A DNA stretch of 64,000 nt, from NCBI RefSeq assembly GCF_001440415.1, contig NZ_LLYA01000112.1, positions 310,001-374,000 of the forward strand, written 5' to 3'. Made by a program: the position numbers and the translations under genes. This document shows, piece after piece, positions 35,385 through 44,927 of the stretch (the first letter of the stretch is position 1; each line of letters opens with the position of its first letter). The notes under the pieces were generated by a model. That model saw nothing but the letters and a program-made list of their open reading frames with translations. It did no database searches and had not been told where the DNA came from. The DNA comes from Bradyrhizobium retamae. GTDB taxonomy: Bacteria > Pseudomonadota > Alphaproteobacteria > Rhizobiales > Xanthobacteraceae.

Positions 35385-36955
35385 TCAGATATGCTGCGCC
35401 ATGATCCGGCCGGGCCGCGCATCCGGGCGGGGCTCGATATCGACCGACCACAGGTCCCGGTTGTCGACGTCCTTCAATGTCACGGTCATGACTTCGGTCT
35501 TGCCGTCGATGTCAACGCGGCCGAAAAACTGTAGGCCGAAACAGGGAGCGAGATTCTCGCCGCTGCACCCCTTCTGGAACATGGCTTTCGGGCCGAACGT
35601 ATTGTCGAGCGGGGCCGGCGCCCAGGTGCCCGCATGCAGCGGGCCGGAGACGAACTCCCAGAACGGCTCGAAATCCTGATAGATCGCGCCGTTCGGATCG
35701 TAGTGATGCGCGGCCGTGTAATGCATATCGGCGGTCAGCCAGACAATGTTGCGGATGCCGGCGCGCTTCATGAACGACAGCAAATCGGCGATCTCATGCT
35801 CGCGCCGTTCCGGCGGGCCGTCGCCGAGCGCAATCGCGTCCTCGCTGACCAGGCCGATCGGCATGTCGGCCGCGATCACCTTCCAGGTGGCGTCGGAAGC
35901 CACCAGCTCGCGCTTCAGCCAGGCCAGTTGCGCCGCGCCGAGGATGCAGGTGTCGCTGTGGTCGTCGCGCCGGTTCAAAGTGGAATCGCGGTGGCTGCGC
36001 ATGTCGATCATGAAGACATCGAGCAGCGGGCCGTAGGCGATCTTGCGATAGATGCGGCCGTCCTGCGCGGGCGTCGCGCGCATCGGCATGAATTCATGGA
36101 ACGCGCGGCGCGCCCGCGCCACCAGATGCGAGGTGCCGTCCTCGGCATAGCCGCTCCCGTCGGCGGTACCGACCGGCGCCCAGTCGTTGGTGACCTCGTG
36201 ATCGTCCCATTGCGCGAACAAGGGAACGGCGGCATGGAAGGCGCGAAAGTTTTGATCGAGCCAGTTGTATTTGTAGTTGCCGCGGAACTGGGCGAGGGTT
36301 TGGGCAACGACAGACTTTTCCTCGGTAACGAGGTTTCGCCAGACCCCGCCGTCGGGCAGCTTCAGTTCCCCCTCCACCGGGCAGTCCGCATAGATGTGGT
36401 CGCCGCAATGGATGAAGAAGTCCGGGCGGTTGTCGAGCATGGTCCGATAAGTCCGCATGCCGCCGCGGCTTTCGTCGATGCCCCAGCCTTGCCCCGTCGT
36501 ATCGCCCGACCAGGCGAACGACACCGAGCTGCGCGCCGTGGGCGCAGTGCGGAAGTGCCCGACCTGCGTCTCGCGGCGATCCCCGGCTCGCTTTCAAACC
36601 GCACGCGATAGAAAATATCCTGTCCCGGCGGCAATCCGTCGAGCAGAACCATCGAAGTGAAGTCGGCATTCGGCGACGCATCGGCAGAAGCCGTGCCAAT
36701 GATGGTCTTGAAATCTTCGCTGGCCGAACATTCGACCTGCATCCGCGCCGCCCGGTCGGCGCGCGCCCAGACCACGGCGGAATTGGCCGAGACATCGCCC
36801 GATTGAATGCCGCTGGTGACGAGCGGCCGATCCGCGGCGCGGCTGAGGGAGGGTCTGGCGAGGCCGCCGAAACCAGCGACGGCGAATGTTGCGGCGGAGC
36901 GGACCAGCCATTGACGCCGCGTCAGGGCGGGCTTGGCGCGAATCGCAATCGGCAT
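35385..36955 (-). pseudogene. phoD: PhoD-family alkaline phosphatase D, frameshifted
   Basis: Two overlapping frames together make one PhoD protein. The N-terminal part (from ATG 36955) has a Tat signal (TRRQWLVRSAA) and the PhoD N-terminal domain to RVRFESEPG. The rest, from about VGHFRTAPTARSSVSFAWSGD to MAQHI (stop 35385), is in another frame and holds the catalytic motifs FIHCGDHIYAD and AQWDDHEVTNDW. The break is at a run of four C (36581-36584, plus strand). One extra base there restores a 523-codon reading frame. Either a recent null mutation or a sequencing error. Confidence 0.85.
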
Positions 36956-37048
36956 CGAACACCCCTCGTCGAATCACGACGAAGGTGTGCCCGTTGAGTT
37001 TGACTCGCGGCTGAAGCTTTTACGACAGGTCGATGACGCGGCAGAATC

Positions 37049-37129
37049 GTAGGATGGGTAGAGCGAAGCGAAACCCATCAATCCCAACGCGGAGGCATGA
37101 TGGGTATCGCTTCGCTCCACCCATCCTAC
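37049..37129. repeat. Palindromic repeat, GTAGGATGGGTAGAGCG family, copy 2
   Basis: The left arm 37049-37079 and right arm 37099-37129 are near-perfect inverted copies. The sequence closely matches the element at 13792-13871 with the two arms intact and a different central loop. It lies just past the stop of the small Ala/Lys/Pro-rich gene. Confidence 0.88.
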
Positions 37130-37136
37130 AAATGAG

Positions 37137-37616
37137 CTACCGCTGCCAGTTGCAGATGCCGCCGGACTTGCACGGCCAGGTCTGGATCCGCGTGTCGCGT
37201 GCCTGCGCGTCGAGCGGGTTGTTGCTGTGGGGTCGCGCCAAATTGGTGCGGGCAGCGCCGCGCGGTTTCTGCACACGCTCATGCGCCACGTGAGTCTTGG
37301 GCGCGACAGTCTTGGCGGCAGCAGTTTTGGGCGCAGCCGTTTTGGGCGCAGCAGCCTTGGGCGCAGCCGTTTTGGATGCGGCGGCGGCCTTTGGCACGAC
37401 CACGCGCTCCGTCTTCACCTGCTTGCGATCGGTTCGGGCCTCGATCCGGACCGGGGCGAATCGCGTCTCCGGGCCGAGTCGCTTCGGTGAGAGCATGGCT
37501 TGGGAAGGATCGAGCTCGAGGAGTTCGCCCGCGCGATACTCTTCTGCCAGCACGGCGCTGCCCGACATCAGGAGCCCCGTGCAAAGTGCTGCGGCAATAG
37601 CGTTTTTCAGGACCAT
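37137..37616 (-). CDS. Secreted Ala/Lys/Pro-repeat protein of unknown function
   Basis: A 159-aa protein. A signal peptide (VLKNAIAAALCTGLLMSGSAVLA) leads to a short conserved-looking head (EEYRAGELLELDPSQAMLSP, then LGPETRFAPVRIEA). A low-complexity stretch of AAPKT-like pentads follows, then a C-terminal region with two Cys (WPCKSGGICNW). The pentads are encoded by near-identical 15-base tandem units. AGGAGG precedes the ATG at 37616. The paired Cys at the end could form a disulfide. Function unknown; probably envelope-associated. Confidence 0.75.
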   Translation of the reverse strand: MVLKNAIAAALCTGLLMSGSAVLAEEYRAGELLELDPSQAMLSPKRLGPETRFAPVRIEARTDRKQVKTERVVVPKAAAASKTAAPKAAAPKTAAPKTAAAKTVAPKTHVAHERVQKPRGAARTNLARPHSNNPLDAQARDTRIQTWPCKSGGICNWQR

Positions 37617-37759
37617 CGCAGGCCTCCTGAAATCAACCCAAAGAATTAAGAACAGCCGACATGTAGGGAGCCGGCCGGGCAATGCCAGCCGTTCCTGCGC
37701 TCAGGGTGCCGGTGACTGAGCCAGCCTGTGAAAAACTTCACGTGGCGGATGAACAGTTC

Positions 37760-40700
37760 CTACTCGGCGGCCTGCGCCACCGGCTGGCCGATCGTCGCTT
37801 CCAGCCGCGTGCACTCCGCACGGTATTTGGCGACATTGGCTTCCTTGACGTGGCCATAGCCCCGAACGAGTTCCGCTGATTTCGCCAGCGCCACCAGACC
37901 CGGCCAGTCATGCAGCTTGGCCCTGTCGAGATGGCGGAAGATCATCGCCGAGTACTCGCCCGGCAAGGCCCGCTCCATCCGCCGCTCGGCTGTATGGCCG
38001 AACGGATCGAACGCGGTGCCGCGGAGGAACTTGAAGCGGGTCAGGATATCGAAGGCGCGGAATATCCAGGAGCCGAATTCCCGCTTGCGCAAATGCCCGG
38101 TCAGTCTATCGCGGGATGCCAGCAGCGGCGGCGCGAGGCTGACCTTGACCCGCGGCTCGCCGTCGAACTGCTCTTTCAGCGCTTTTGCAAGCTCGCCGTC
38201 GGAATAAAGCCGAGCGACCTCGTATTCGTCCTTGTAGGCCATCAGCTTGAACAGGCCCTTGGCGAAAGCCTCGGTCAGTTCATGCGAGCCCGGCGCAGCC
38301 TTGGCTTCCGCGGCGCGGACGCGCCCGACGTCGGCGAGGTAGCGCTTCGAGTAGGCCTCATTCTGATAGTCCGTCAGGAACTTGGCGCGGAACGCGATGT
38401 TTTCGTCGAGCGTGCGCCGGACCGGCGCCGCGCCTGAACTCTTGAAGCGGGCGGCGCTGACGACGCGCGGCAGATCGTGCGCCGCCAGCCGGCCCCAGGA
38501 GAACGCGAGCTTGTTCATCTCAATCGCCGCGCCATTGAGGTCGATCGCCTTCATGATCGCTTCCAGCGACAGCGGAATCGCCCCGCGCTGGAACGCAAAG
38601 CCGAGCATGAAGGCGTTGGTGGCGATGCTGTCGCCCATCAGCGCGGTGGCAAGCCCGGTGGCATCGAGAATGTCGAGGTCGGAGGCGCTGACCGCCTCGT
38701 TGAGCGAATCCCGCATCGTTCCCGCCTCGAAATCGATGTCGGGATTGATGACGAAGCTCGCGGTCGGCAGCAGGTCGGCATTGACGATCGCCCGCGTCAC
38801 GCCGCGCTCGGCCCGGCTCAGCGCGGGGATGCTGGTGGCGACCACGATGTCGCAGCCGAGGATGAGATTGGCGCCGCCGGGGGCGATGCGGACGGTCGAG
38901 AGATCGTCAGCCTGCGGCGCGATGCGGACATGGCTCATGACCGCGCCGTTCTTCTGCGACAGGCCCGTAAAGTCGAGCGTCGAGCACGCCCTGCCCTCGA
39001 CATGCGCGGCCATGCCAAGCAACGCGCCGATGGTGATGACGCCGGTGCCGCCGATGCCGGTGACGAGAATGTTGTAGGCGCCATCGAGCGCGGGTGTGGC
39101 GGGCGTCGGCAGATCGGCAAACAGCGCTGAGGGATCAGCCGCGGCGCGGTCGGCTTTCCGCAAGCGTCCGCCATGCACCGTGACAAAGCTCGGGCAAAAG
39201 CCCTCGATGCAGGAAAAGTCCTTGTTGCAGTTCGACTGGTCGATCCGCCGCTTGCGGCCGAACTCGGTTTCCAGCGGCTGCACCGAGACGCAGTTGGAGA
39301 CCTGCGAGCAGTCGCCGCAGCCTTCGCAGACGCGTTCGTTGATGAACACGCGCTTCGGCGGATCCGGATAGAGCCCGCGCTTGCGGCGGCGGCGCTTTTC
39401 CGCCGCGCAGGTCTGGTCATAGATCAGGACCGTGAGACCCCTGACCTCACGCAGTTCCTTCTGCACGGCGTCGAGTTCGCGGCGGTGATGAACGGTCGCG
39501 CCAGAAGGGAAATAATTCGTCGGATATTTCTCGGGATCGTCGGAGACGACGACGAGGCGCTTGGCTCCCTCCGCCGAAACCTGATGCGCGATCTGCGATA
39601 CCGAAAGCCCGCCTTCGGCCGGCTGGCCGCCGGTCATCGCGACCGCATCATTATAGAGAATCTTGTAGGTGATATTGACGCCGGCAGCCGCCGCCGCGCG
39701 GATCGCGAGCAGGCCGGAATGGGTATAGGTGCCGTCACCGAGATTCTGGAACACATGCGGCTCGCTGGTGAACGGCGCCTGCCCGATCCAGGTGACACCC
39801 TCCGCGCCCATATGCGAGATCGTTTGCGTCCGGCGGTTCGGCACCGACAGCGCCATGCCGTGGCAGCCGATGCCGGCCATCGCGCGGCTGCCCTCGGGGA
39901 TCTTGGTCGAGGTGTTGTGCGGACAGCCCGAGCAGAAATACGGTGTCCGCTGCAGCTTTGCGGCGCCGACGCCGTCCACGGGACGGTCGAACGCCTCGAG
40001 TTTTGCCAGACGCTGCTCCAGCGCCGGGCTGCGATGACCGAGTTTTCGCAACCGCGCCACGATGGCCGCCGCCACCATGGTCGGCGTCAACTCGCCTTCG
40101 CTCGGCAACAGCATGGCGCCGCTCTCGTCGCGCTTGCCGACCACCGAAGGGCGCTTCGCGCCATCCATGTTGTAGAGAATGCGGACAAGCTGGTCCTCGA
40201 TAAAGCCCCGCTTCTCCTCGACCACGAGCACGTCCTGCAGGCCTTCGGCAAAGGCCCGCGCGCCGGATTCCTCCAGCGGCCAGGTCAGCGCCACCTTGTA
40301 GATGCGTAATCCCAGTGCCTGCGCTTCCGCGTCGGTAATGCCGAGATCGGCCAGCGCCTGCCGCAGATCCAGATAGGCCTTGCCGGTCGCGATAATGCCG
40401 AGCCGCGCCGGCTTTGAATCCAGCACGATCCGGTCGAAGCGATTGACGCGCGCGAACGCCGCGACCGCCTGCATCTTCGGGCCATGCAAGCGACGCTCCT
40501 GCTCCATCGGCGCATCGGGCCAGCGGATCGAAAGCCCGCCCGGCGGCATCTCGAAATCGTCGGGCGTGATGATCTTGATGCGGTCGGGATCGCTGACGAT
40601 CGAGGCCGAGCTTTCGACCGTCTCGGAAATCGCCTTGAACCCGACCCAGCAGCCGGAATAGCGCGACAGCGCAAAGCCCAAAATGCCAAGATCGAGATAA

Positions 40701-41233
40701 TCCTGCAGCGTGGCCGGGTTGACCACCGGCATCAGCGCCGCGGCGAACACCTGCTCGCTCTGGTGGGCGAGCGTCGAGGACTGGCAGCCATGGTCGTCGC
40801 CGGCCAGCGCAATCACGCCGCCATTCGGCGAGGTGCCGGCCGAGTTCGCATGCTTCAGCGCATCGACGGAACGGTCGACGCCGGGGCCCTTGCCGTACCA
40901 GATGCCGAATACGCCATCGACCTTTGCGCCCGGGAACATGCCGACCTGCTGGCTCCCCCATACAGCAGTAGCCGCCAGGTCCTCATTGAGACCCGGTGAG
41001 AACTCGATGTCATGCTGCTTGAGGAAAGTTTTGGCGCGCCACAGCGCGTGGTCGTACATGCCGAGCGGCGAGCCGCGATAGCCGGAGATGAAGCCTGCGG
41101 TATTTAGCCCCTGTGCGCGATCGCGTTCGCGCTGCAACATGGGAAGGCGGACCAGCGCCTGCGTACCGGACAGAAAAATCCGTTTCGCATCCAGACGGTA
41201 CTTGTCGTCCAGTCCCACTTCCATCAACGCCAT
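37760..41233 (-). CDS. Fused indolepyruvate/2-oxoacid ferredoxin oxidoreductase
   Basis: A 1157-aa single-chain 2-oxoacid:ferredoxin oxidoreductase combining the alpha (TPP) and gamma parts. In order it has: the pyrimidine-binding TPP domain (about 30-230), a Cys-rich YFCSGCPHNTST segment, the pyrophosphate-binding TPP motif (LGDGTYTHSG), a ferredoxin-like [4Fe-4S] stretch (VCEGCGDCSQVSNC, with a second Cys group CNKDFSCIEGFC), and a C-terminal oxidoreductase domain beginning near DGAYNILVTGIGGTGV. It would oxidatively decarboxylate aryl or branched 2-oxoacids to acyl-CoA, giving reduced ferredoxin. ATG 41233 is used, though one three codons later is possible. Confidence 0.92.
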   Translation of the reverse strand: MALMEVGLDDKYRLDAKRIFLSGTQALVRLPMLQRERDRAQGLNTAGFISGYRGSPLGMYDHALWRAKTFLKQHDIEFSPGLNEDLAATAVWGSQQVGMFPGAKVDGVFGIWYGKGPGVDRSVDALKHANSAGTSPNGGVIALAGDDHGCQSSTLAHQSEQVFAAALMPVVNPATLQDYLDLGILGFALSRYSGCWVGFKAISETVESSASIVSDPDRIKIITPDDFEMPPGGLSIRWPDAPMEQERRLHGPKMQAVAAFARVNRFDRIVLDSKPARLGIIATGKAYLDLRQALADLGITDAEAQALGLRIYKVALTWPLEESGARAFAEGLQDVLVVEEKRGFIEDQLVRILYNMDGAKRPSVVGKRDESGAMLLPSEGELTPTMVAAAIVARLRKLGHRSPALEQRLAKLEAFDRPVDGVGAAKLQRTPYFCSGCPHNTSTKIPEGSRAMAGIGCHGMALSVPNRRTQTISHMGAEGVTWIGQAPFTSEPHVFQNLGDGTYTHSGLLAIRAAAAAGVNITYKILYNDAVAMTGGQPAEGGLSVSQIAHQVSAEGAKRLVVVSDDPEKYPTNYFPSGATVHHRRELDAVQKELREVRGLTVLIYDQTCAAEKRRRRKRGLYPDPPKRVFINERVCEGCGDCSQVSNCVSVQPLETEFGRKRRIDQSNCNKDFSCIEGFCPSFVTVHGGRLRKADRAAADPSALFADLPTPATPALDGAYNILVTGIGGTGVITIGALLGMAAHVEGRACSTLDFTGLSQKNGAVMSHVRIAPQADDLSTVRIAPGGANLILGCDIVVATSIPALSRAERGVTRAIVNADLLPTASFVINPDIDFEAGTMRDSLNEAVSASDLDILDATGLATALMGDSIATNAFMLGFAFQRGAIPLSLEAIMKAIDLNGAAIEMNKLAFSWGRLAAHDLPRVVSAARFKSSGAAPVRRTLDENIAFRAKFLTDYQNEAYSKRYLADVGRVRAAEAKAAPGSHELTEAFAKGLFKLMAYKDEYEVARLYSDGELAKALKEQFDGEPRVKVSLAPPLLASRDRLTGHLRKREFGSWIFRAFDILTRFKFLRGTAFDPFGHTAERRMERALPGEYSAMIFRHLDRAKLHDWPGLVALAKSAELVRGYGHVKEANVAKYRAECTRLEATIGQPVAQAAE

Positions 41234-41428
41234 TCGTCCGCTCCCCGTCGCACGTTCCGCCGGTCATTTGAACCGGTCTAATTGCGAACAGCATGCACCG
41301 ATTTTGCTATGCGTGCCCAGCGTGAATTCATGGCCGCAGGGCATATCTCGCCCGTGTTGTGGATCGGCCGGGCCTCTTGCGGGAGCCCGCCTTCTTTGAA
41401 ACGCTGGGAATAAAGGGAGACGCCAGCG

Positions 41429-42370
41429 ATGACAGAACCGGCCTTCAGGACCGAGATATTGGAAAACGGTAATCTGCTCGTCGGGCCGTGGCGGAGCCCG
41501 AAGCAGATGCTCCACGCGCAGGTCTATGATTCGCACGCCTCGATTCACGACGATGCGACCGCGCAGAAGCTCGGGTTTCAGGGCGGCACCATCGAGGGCC
41601 CGACCCATTTCAGCCAGTTCGCACCGCTGTGCGAACGGATCTGGGGCCAGGCCTGGTTCGAGACCGGCTGCCTGTCCGCGCATTATCGCAATCCCGCCTT
41701 CGAAGGCGAAGAAGTGCAGGCCAACATCGAGAAACCGAAGCCGGGGCAAACGACGTGCGCGATCGGCATGACCAAGCGCGACGGCACCGAGATTTTGCGC
41801 GGCACCGCTTCCGTCGGCGACGTAATGGAAACGGCGCTTTCCCGGCGGCTCGGCGAATTGAAGCCGCTCGCCGATCCGGTCATCCTTGCCAATCTCAAGG
41901 TCGGCATGAAGACGCCACGCCAGACGGTGAAAATGGATTTCGACCAGCATATGGGTGATCTCTATCCGTTTTCGCTTGAGCAGAAGCTGAAGGTTATCAC
42001 CGAACCATCGGCGTATTATTCCCAGGAGCTCAATCCCTGGGGCCGCGCGATCATCCCGTTCGAAATGCTGAGCGTGCTGTTTCAGTACCGCGCCCGCGAA
42101 GACCGGCTGCCGGTCCGCGGACCCGCGGTCGGACTGTTCGCGGATCAGGAGATTCGCCTGCTGCGCTGGCCGCTATTCGTCGGCGAGAACTATGCAACCG
42201 AACGCGAGATCGTTGCCCTCAGCGGCAGCCGCCGCACCGAAAGCGTCTGGGTCCGCACGACCGTGTTCGCAGCCGACGACACACCGGTCGCCACTATGCT
42301 GTTGAACATGGCGAGCATCAAGGATTCCTACGCCAACTACGAGCGGGAGCACCAAGCGCTCTATGGGTAG
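41429..42370 (+). CDS. Double hot-dog (MaoC-like) fold protein
   Basis: A 313-aa protein that looks like two hot-dog domains. The first half contains VYDSHASIHDDATAQKLGFQGGTIEGPTHFSQF, the HxxxDxxxAxxxGFxxxxxxG pattern of MaoC dehydratases (His/Asp active-site type). The second half (about 160-300) is more divergent. A hydratase or thioesterase acting on an acyl-CoA is a reasonable inference. AAGGGAGACG precedes the ATG. It is followed after 67 bases by an SDR on the same strand, a pairing typical of acyl-CoA hydration and oxidation steps. Substrate is unknown. Confidence 0.72.
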   Translation: MTEPAFRTEILENGNLLVGPWRSPKQMLHAQVYDSHASIHDDATAQKLGFQGGTIEGPTHFSQFAPLCERIWGQAWFETGCLSAHYRNPAFEGEEVQANIEKPKPGQTTCAIGMTKRDGTEILRGTASVGDVMETALSRRLGELKPLADPVILANLKVGMKTPRQTVKMDFDQHMGDLYPFSLEQKLKVITEPSAYYSQELNPWGRAIIPFEMLSVLFQYRAREDRLPVRGPAVGLFADQEIRLLRWPLFVGENYATEREIVALSGSRRTESVWVRTTVFAADDTPVATMLLNMASIKDSYANYEREHQALYG

Positions 42371-42437
42371 GTGAGCCCCGACAACGAGCCCTGCAAAGAG
42401 GTACTGAAACAGTACCCGATCCCGGGAGTGGAATGAG

Positions 42438-43238
42438 ATGCGCCTGAAAGATCGTGTCGCCATCGTCGTCGGCGCCGGCCAGAGCCCCGGCGAAGGCATC
42501 GGCAATGGCCGCGCCACCGCGCTGACCTTTGCGCGCGAAGGCGCAAAAGTGCTGTGCGTCGATCATAATCTCGCTTCTGCCCAGGAAACCGTCGATATGA
42601 TCGCCGAGAGCCGCGGCGTGGCGGCGGCCTTCAGAGCCGACGTTACCAAAAATGCCGAGCTCAAGGCGATGGTAGCAGACGCGCAAGCACGCTGGGGCCG
42701 CATTGACGTGCTGCACAACAATGTCGGCGTCAGCCTGGCCGGTGGCGACGCCGAACTGCTCGAGATCAGCGAGGAAGCGTTTGACCGCTGCGTCGCGATC
42801 AACCTGAAGAGCTGCGTGTGGGCGGCCAGGCACGTCATCCCGATCATGCGGGCACAACGAAACGGCGCCATCATCAACATCTCCTCGATGGCCGCGATCA
42901 CGACCTATCCGTACGTCGCCTACAAGGCGACCAAGTCGGCGATGATCGCCTTCACCGAACAGCTCGCCTACCAAAACGCGCAATACGGTATCCGTGCCAA
43001 CGTCATCCTGCCCGGACTGATGAACACGCCGATGGCGGTCGACACCCGCGCCCGCGAATTCAAGAAGAGCCGCGCCGAGGTCGAGGCCGAACGCGACAGC
43101 AAGGTGCCGCTGCGCCGGAAGATGGGCACCGGCTGGGACGTCGCCAACGCCGCGCTGTTCCTCGCCTCAGACGAAGCGAGTTTTATCACCGGCGTGACAT
43201 TGCCGGTCGACGGCGGCGCGAGTGTCAGGCGGGGATAG
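42438..43238 (+). CDS. SDR-family NAD(P)-dependent oxidoreductase
   Basis: A 266-aa classical SDR. The cofactor loop is an extended Gly-rich stretch (GAGQSPGEGIGNGRATA) longer than the usual TGxxxGIG. NNVG, the Ser of ISSMAAI and the YKATK Tyr-x3-Lys pair are all in place, and the C-terminus FITGVTLPVDGGASV is typical. It is probably co-transcribed with the hot-dog gene and could oxidise the product of that enzyme. A weak hairpin with a T-run (43311-43339) follows. Confidence 0.88.
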   Translation: MRLKDRVAIVVGAGQSPGEGIGNGRATALTFAREGAKVLCVDHNLASAQETVDMIAESRGVAAAFRADVTKNAELKAMVADAQARWGRIDVLHNNVGVSLAGGDAELLEISEEAFDRCVAINLKSCVWAARHVIPIMRAQRNGAIINISSMAAITTYPYVAYKATKSAMIAFTEQLAYQNAQYGIRANVILPGLMNTPMAVDTRAREFKKSRAEVEAERDSKVPLRRKMGTGWDVANAALFLASDEASFITGVTLPVDGGASVRRG

Positions 43239-43539
43239 AGCGGCGCTGTGAGCTGAATCACGGTATTTGCACCAGGCCCGCCGTTTACTTTTCGTTAATA
43301 ACCTTCTCCTAAGGCTTCCGGCGATTGGGCGGCCTTTTTAACGCCCCTGCTCACGCGACCTGCGCCGGCGTCATTTGTTTTTGGCCCACGCACGTGATTC
43401 GACGACATCGACCAATTCCAATGACACGATGATGTGACAGCGCATCGTCGCTTGTCGAAATCCCGTCTCGTTGCGGTCGCACGAATTTCATGTCCGCTCG
43501 CTATGAGGCGCCACAAGAATTGTGGGAAGCCGAGGCACC
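43239..43539. other. Intergenic region after the SDR gene
   Basis: Contains a weak terminator-like element (AAGGC at 43311-43315, GCCTT with T-run at 43332-43339) and otherwise nothing recognised. The promoter of the small 43540 gene should lie in its right half. Confidence 0.4.
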
Positions 43540-43764
43540 ATGAACGAAGAATTCGACTACGAGCTGACACCGGCCCAGTGGGAAACGCTGAAGGCATTGC
43601 GGACGCCGGAGTCGCGCCTGCCGCGCATGAGCCGCTATACGATCGACGGCCTGATCGCGCTCGAACTCGCCGTGATGAACGGCGACGCGCCCGCCATCAC
43701 CGCGAAGGGACGCAAGGTGCTGATTCGCGGCTCGTCGCTGCTGCTGCAGGACTTGGCGGCGTGA
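43540..43764 (+). CDS. Small hypothetical protein (winged-helix-like)
   Basis: A 74-aa acidic/basic mixed protein: MNEEFDYELTPAQWETLKALR, then YTIDGLIALELAVMNG, then ITAKGRKVLIRGS. The pattern of three helices followed by a strand-turn-strand hints at a small winged-helix DNA-binding fold, but no family is recognised. No signal or membrane segment is present. GAGGC is upstream of the ATG at 43540. It is tail-to-tail with the cupin gene. It appears real by codon use, but function is unknown. Confidence 0.6.
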   Translation: MNEEFDYELTPAQWETLKALRTPESRLPRMSRYTIDGLIALELAVMNGDAPAITAKGRKVLIRGSSLLLQDLAA

Positions 43765-43800
43765 TTCGCCTTGCTTGGGTCGCCTATTCGCGACCCGGCC

Positions 43801-44184
43801 TCACGCCGGCTTTTCCTCATCCGTTACCGGCGAGGTGATCACCAGGAACACCAGATCGACCAGCCCCGAATTCGAAATGGCGTGTTCGACGCCGGGCGGC
43901 AGGAAGATGACGTCGTGCTTGCGCACCACGTGATTTTTTCCCGCGATCTCCATCAGCCCCTCGCCTTCGAGCACGTGATAGATCTGCTCCTGCACAAGGT
44001 GCTTGTGGCGCGCGACATGGGCCATCGGCTGGTACATCGAAATGCGATAGTCGATGTGGCGGGAGCCCGCGGTCTCCGGCATCACCAGCGGTTTTGATAG
44101 GGCGCCGCCAAAGTGATTGGGGAATTCGCGCCACGGCACCTCGGCGATATTGCGGATGAAGGCGCCGTTGTTTTCTGGAGCCAT
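43801..44184 (-). CDS. Cupin-domain protein
   Basis: A 127-aa single-domain cupin. Motif 1 is HKHLVQEQIYHVLEGEG and motif 2 is PPGVEHAISNSG, giving three His and a Glu as probable metal ligands. It is the third and last gene of a TPP enzyme-SDR-cupin unit, starting 18 bases after the SDR stop with GGAGGG before its ATG. It could be a dioxygenase, isomerase or binding protein for a pathway intermediate; substrate is unknown. Confidence 0.87.
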   Translation of the reverse strand: MAPENNGAFIRNIAEVPWREFPNHFGGALSKPLVMPETAGSRHIDYRISMYQPMAHVARHKHLVQEQIYHVLEGEGLMEIAGKNHVVRKHDVIFLPPGVEHAISNSGLVDLVFLVITSPVTDEEKPA

Positions 44185-44202
44185 GATTCCCTCCTTTGCC
44201 GG

Positions 44203-44907
44203 TCAGATCACTAGCGCCCCGCCATCGATATAGACGATCGATCCGGTCGCAAAACCGTTCGCCATGAAGCTCAGGGCTTGACGCGCGATGTCCTCACCCG
44301 CGCCGACGCGGCCGACCGGCAGCGCAGCCGCCGTCTTCGCCAGCATGTCGCGCCGCGCCTCTTCCGGCATCGCAGCGCGGATCGGGGTGTCGATCACGCC
44401 CGGCGAGACCGCATTGACACGCACCGGCGCCAATTCCAGCGCGAGCGCCCTCGCCAGCGACTCCAGCGCGCCGTTGGCGGCGCTGATGATTGCCGAGTTC
44501 GGCCGCGGGCGAACGCTGAGAAAACCCGAGACCAGGGTCAATGAGCCGCCGGCGCGGATTTCGGCCTCGCGCGCGACCCGCCACGCGCCCCAGAACTTGC
44601 CTTCCATGGTGATCCGGACATCCTCCATCGCCACGGTCTTGAATGGGCCGGTGCGAAGCTGCGCCGCCGTGACCACGACGTGATCGACGGGGCCGCAACG
44701 GCGGAACAGCTTTGCCACGCTATCATCGCTGGTGACGTCGGCGTGAATCGCGATGGCGTTCAGCTTCTCCGCCACCTGGTCGAGCTTTTCGACGTTGCGG
44801 GACGCAATGATGACGTCGGCGCCCTCGCGCTTCGCCATCTCCGCGGTCGACAAGCCGATGCCGGAGGAACCACCGACGACGACGACTTTCTTGCCTGCTA
44901 GCAGCAT
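44203..44907 (-). CDS. SDR-like protein lacking the catalytic Tyr-Lys pair
   Basis: A 234-aa SDR-fold protein. The cofactor motif VVVVGGSSGIG is at residues 8-18 and the C-terminus FATGSIVYIDGGALV is standard. The Ser of LVSGFLS is present, but the segment that should be YxxxK reads I141-S-A-A-N145 (SAIISAANGALESL). Both catalytic residues are therefore replaced, as in a subgroup of atypical SDRs with the ELAPVRVNAVSPG context. It may bind NAD(P) without classical dehydrogenase chemistry. It sits 20 bases after the TPP-enzyme stop, before the cupin. Confidence 0.82.
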   Translation of the reverse strand: MLLAGKKVVVVGGSSGIGLSTAEMAKREGADVIIASRNVEKLDQVAEKLNAIAIHADVTSDDSVAKLFRRCGPVDHVVVTAAQLRTGPFKTVAMEDVRITMEGKFWGAWRVAREAEIRAGGSLTLVSGFLSVRPRPNSAIISAANGALESLARALALELAPVRVNAVSPGVIDTPIRAAMPEEARRDMLAKTAAALPVGRVGAGEDIARQALSFMANGFATGSIVYIDGGALVI

Positions 44908-44927
44908 GTGATTTCCTCGAAGTGAGA

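Noticed and set aside
35314..35679. Hydrophobic frame starting IIALSVQIVVGFYLLVRPL in the thiolase/phoD gap
   Set aside because: It has no ribosome-binding site and runs on as antisense through the conserved end of phoD, where its composition becomes random.
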